Position numbers and translations under genes: made by a program
The notes under the pieces: generated by a model
Databases searched by the model: none
What the model saw: only the letters and a program-made list of their open reading frames with translations
Told to the model about the DNA's origin: nothing
Source of the DNA: Dichetophora obliterata
Lineage: Eukaryota; Arthropoda; Insecta; Diptera; Sciomyzidae
Length of the DNA: 64,000 nucleotides
Assembly: GCA_963920525.1 (NCBI GenBank)
Contig: OY986435.1
Span: 98,474,115 to 98,538,114 of the forward strand
Reading direction: 5' to 3'
Shown: in pieces, positions 63,373 to 64,000 of the stretch
How the letters are laid out: each line of letters begins with the position of its first letter
How positions within the stretch are numbered: the stretch's first letter is position 1

Positions 63373-64000
63373 TTTAGTTACAAAAGTAAATTTAAGAATA
63401 AAAGTAAAAGAGTAAATTCATAAACTTCATTTATATGAAAAATAACCATTTGGATACGCATCGGGGCGTAGATAATTTCTATCATTAAAAAATCATTTAA
63501 TTATTTTTTGGATAACATTTTATTTTTACAAAATGTTATTATATTTTTTACAATGTTCTACAGCTTAAAAAATAATTTCTGTGAAAAAATGTTCACATAT
63601 TTCAAACTATTCCAAAGTTATGTATATACATAAATCAATGTTTTAAGTAATTTAATTATCTATTTAGCTTTTTTATTGATTTAAAGTACATTAAAGACAG
63701 GCGCAGGAGTCACTGACCGCCTTACTGCCATATATGAATTTTTATGCTTTCCGGAAAATAAATTGTAAACATATTTTCACCATTTTTAGTATATTTGCCG
63801 AAAGTAACCATATGAAGTGAATTACTAAATTTAAATGCATCTTTATGTATGTGTAACGAAACGGAGGCTGGACGAAGTGCGAGACACAGTAAGCAATACA
63901 TTTTTCCATATCAAAAAATATTGTCACTCGTTTCTTTCACGACGTTCAGCTTATACTCGTTATACATATAGATGCAGTTAGTCTAATAAGACAAAAACCG
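63373..64000. other. AT-rich right edge
   Basis: No gene or repeat supported. The window ends within non-coding DNA. Confidence 0.4.

Overview
The window looks like a gene-poor, transposon-saturated piece of an insect nuclear genome, most likely a higher fly. The clues are a nuclear copy of mitochondrial DNA with insect gene order (nad4L-trnT-trnP-nad6-cob-trnS-nad1) and UGA read as Trp, a MADF-domain remnant, Penelope, gypsy, piggyBac, hAT, mariner/Tc1 and several LINE relics, and a non-coding background of roughly 65-70% A+T by eye. A tephritid-like fly is a guess. There are no bacterial operons, rRNA genes or CRISPR arrays, and no certain intact host gene. The best host candidate is a 5' exon ending in a splice donor at 37225.

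Layout. 1-4300 is a perfect inverted repeat (arms 1-1399 and 2902-4300) around the 5' part of a broken LINE; both arms carry a MADF-protein fragment and a P-like MITE. 4366-5676 is one P-like MITE nested in another. 6549-9340 holds a TAA-flanked MITE, a foldback, a tRNA-derived SINE and a piggyBac-like element. 9601-15266 is a 5.7-kb terminal-inverted-repeat element of unknown class that took in a SINE and a deleted gypsy retrotransposon. 15466-22920 is mostly MITEs. 23228-29525 holds LINE fragments and a Penelope-like element (RT plus GIY-YIG nuclease) split by two insertions. 29650-32736 is a rearranged NUMT. It runs into about 1.95 kb of 8-bp AATTAATA satellite and then a LINE tail. 35367-44088 has a Tc1 scrap, the candidate host exon, two P-like MITEs, dispersed repeats and a hAT scrap. 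44674-48502 is a piggyBac element containing a 1.5-kb TIR element. 49700-54070 is a mariner gene split by a Myb-like gene remnant and a LINE. 54321-56158 is a hAT element with its target duplication and a nested TTAA element. 58735-61470 is a LINE, 61840-62625 a relative of the 44.8-kb TIR element, and 62919-63372 a run of eight hairpins.

The sequences do not work together as a pathway; the window records successive insertions, and target-site duplications give relative ages. The points most worth following are a family of short elements with CATG ends and 8-bp target duplications (P superfamily by inference), the unclassified 9601-15266 element, the paired TWA-flanked modular elements at 44832 and 61840, the NUMT-satellite junction, and the hairpin cluster near the right end.
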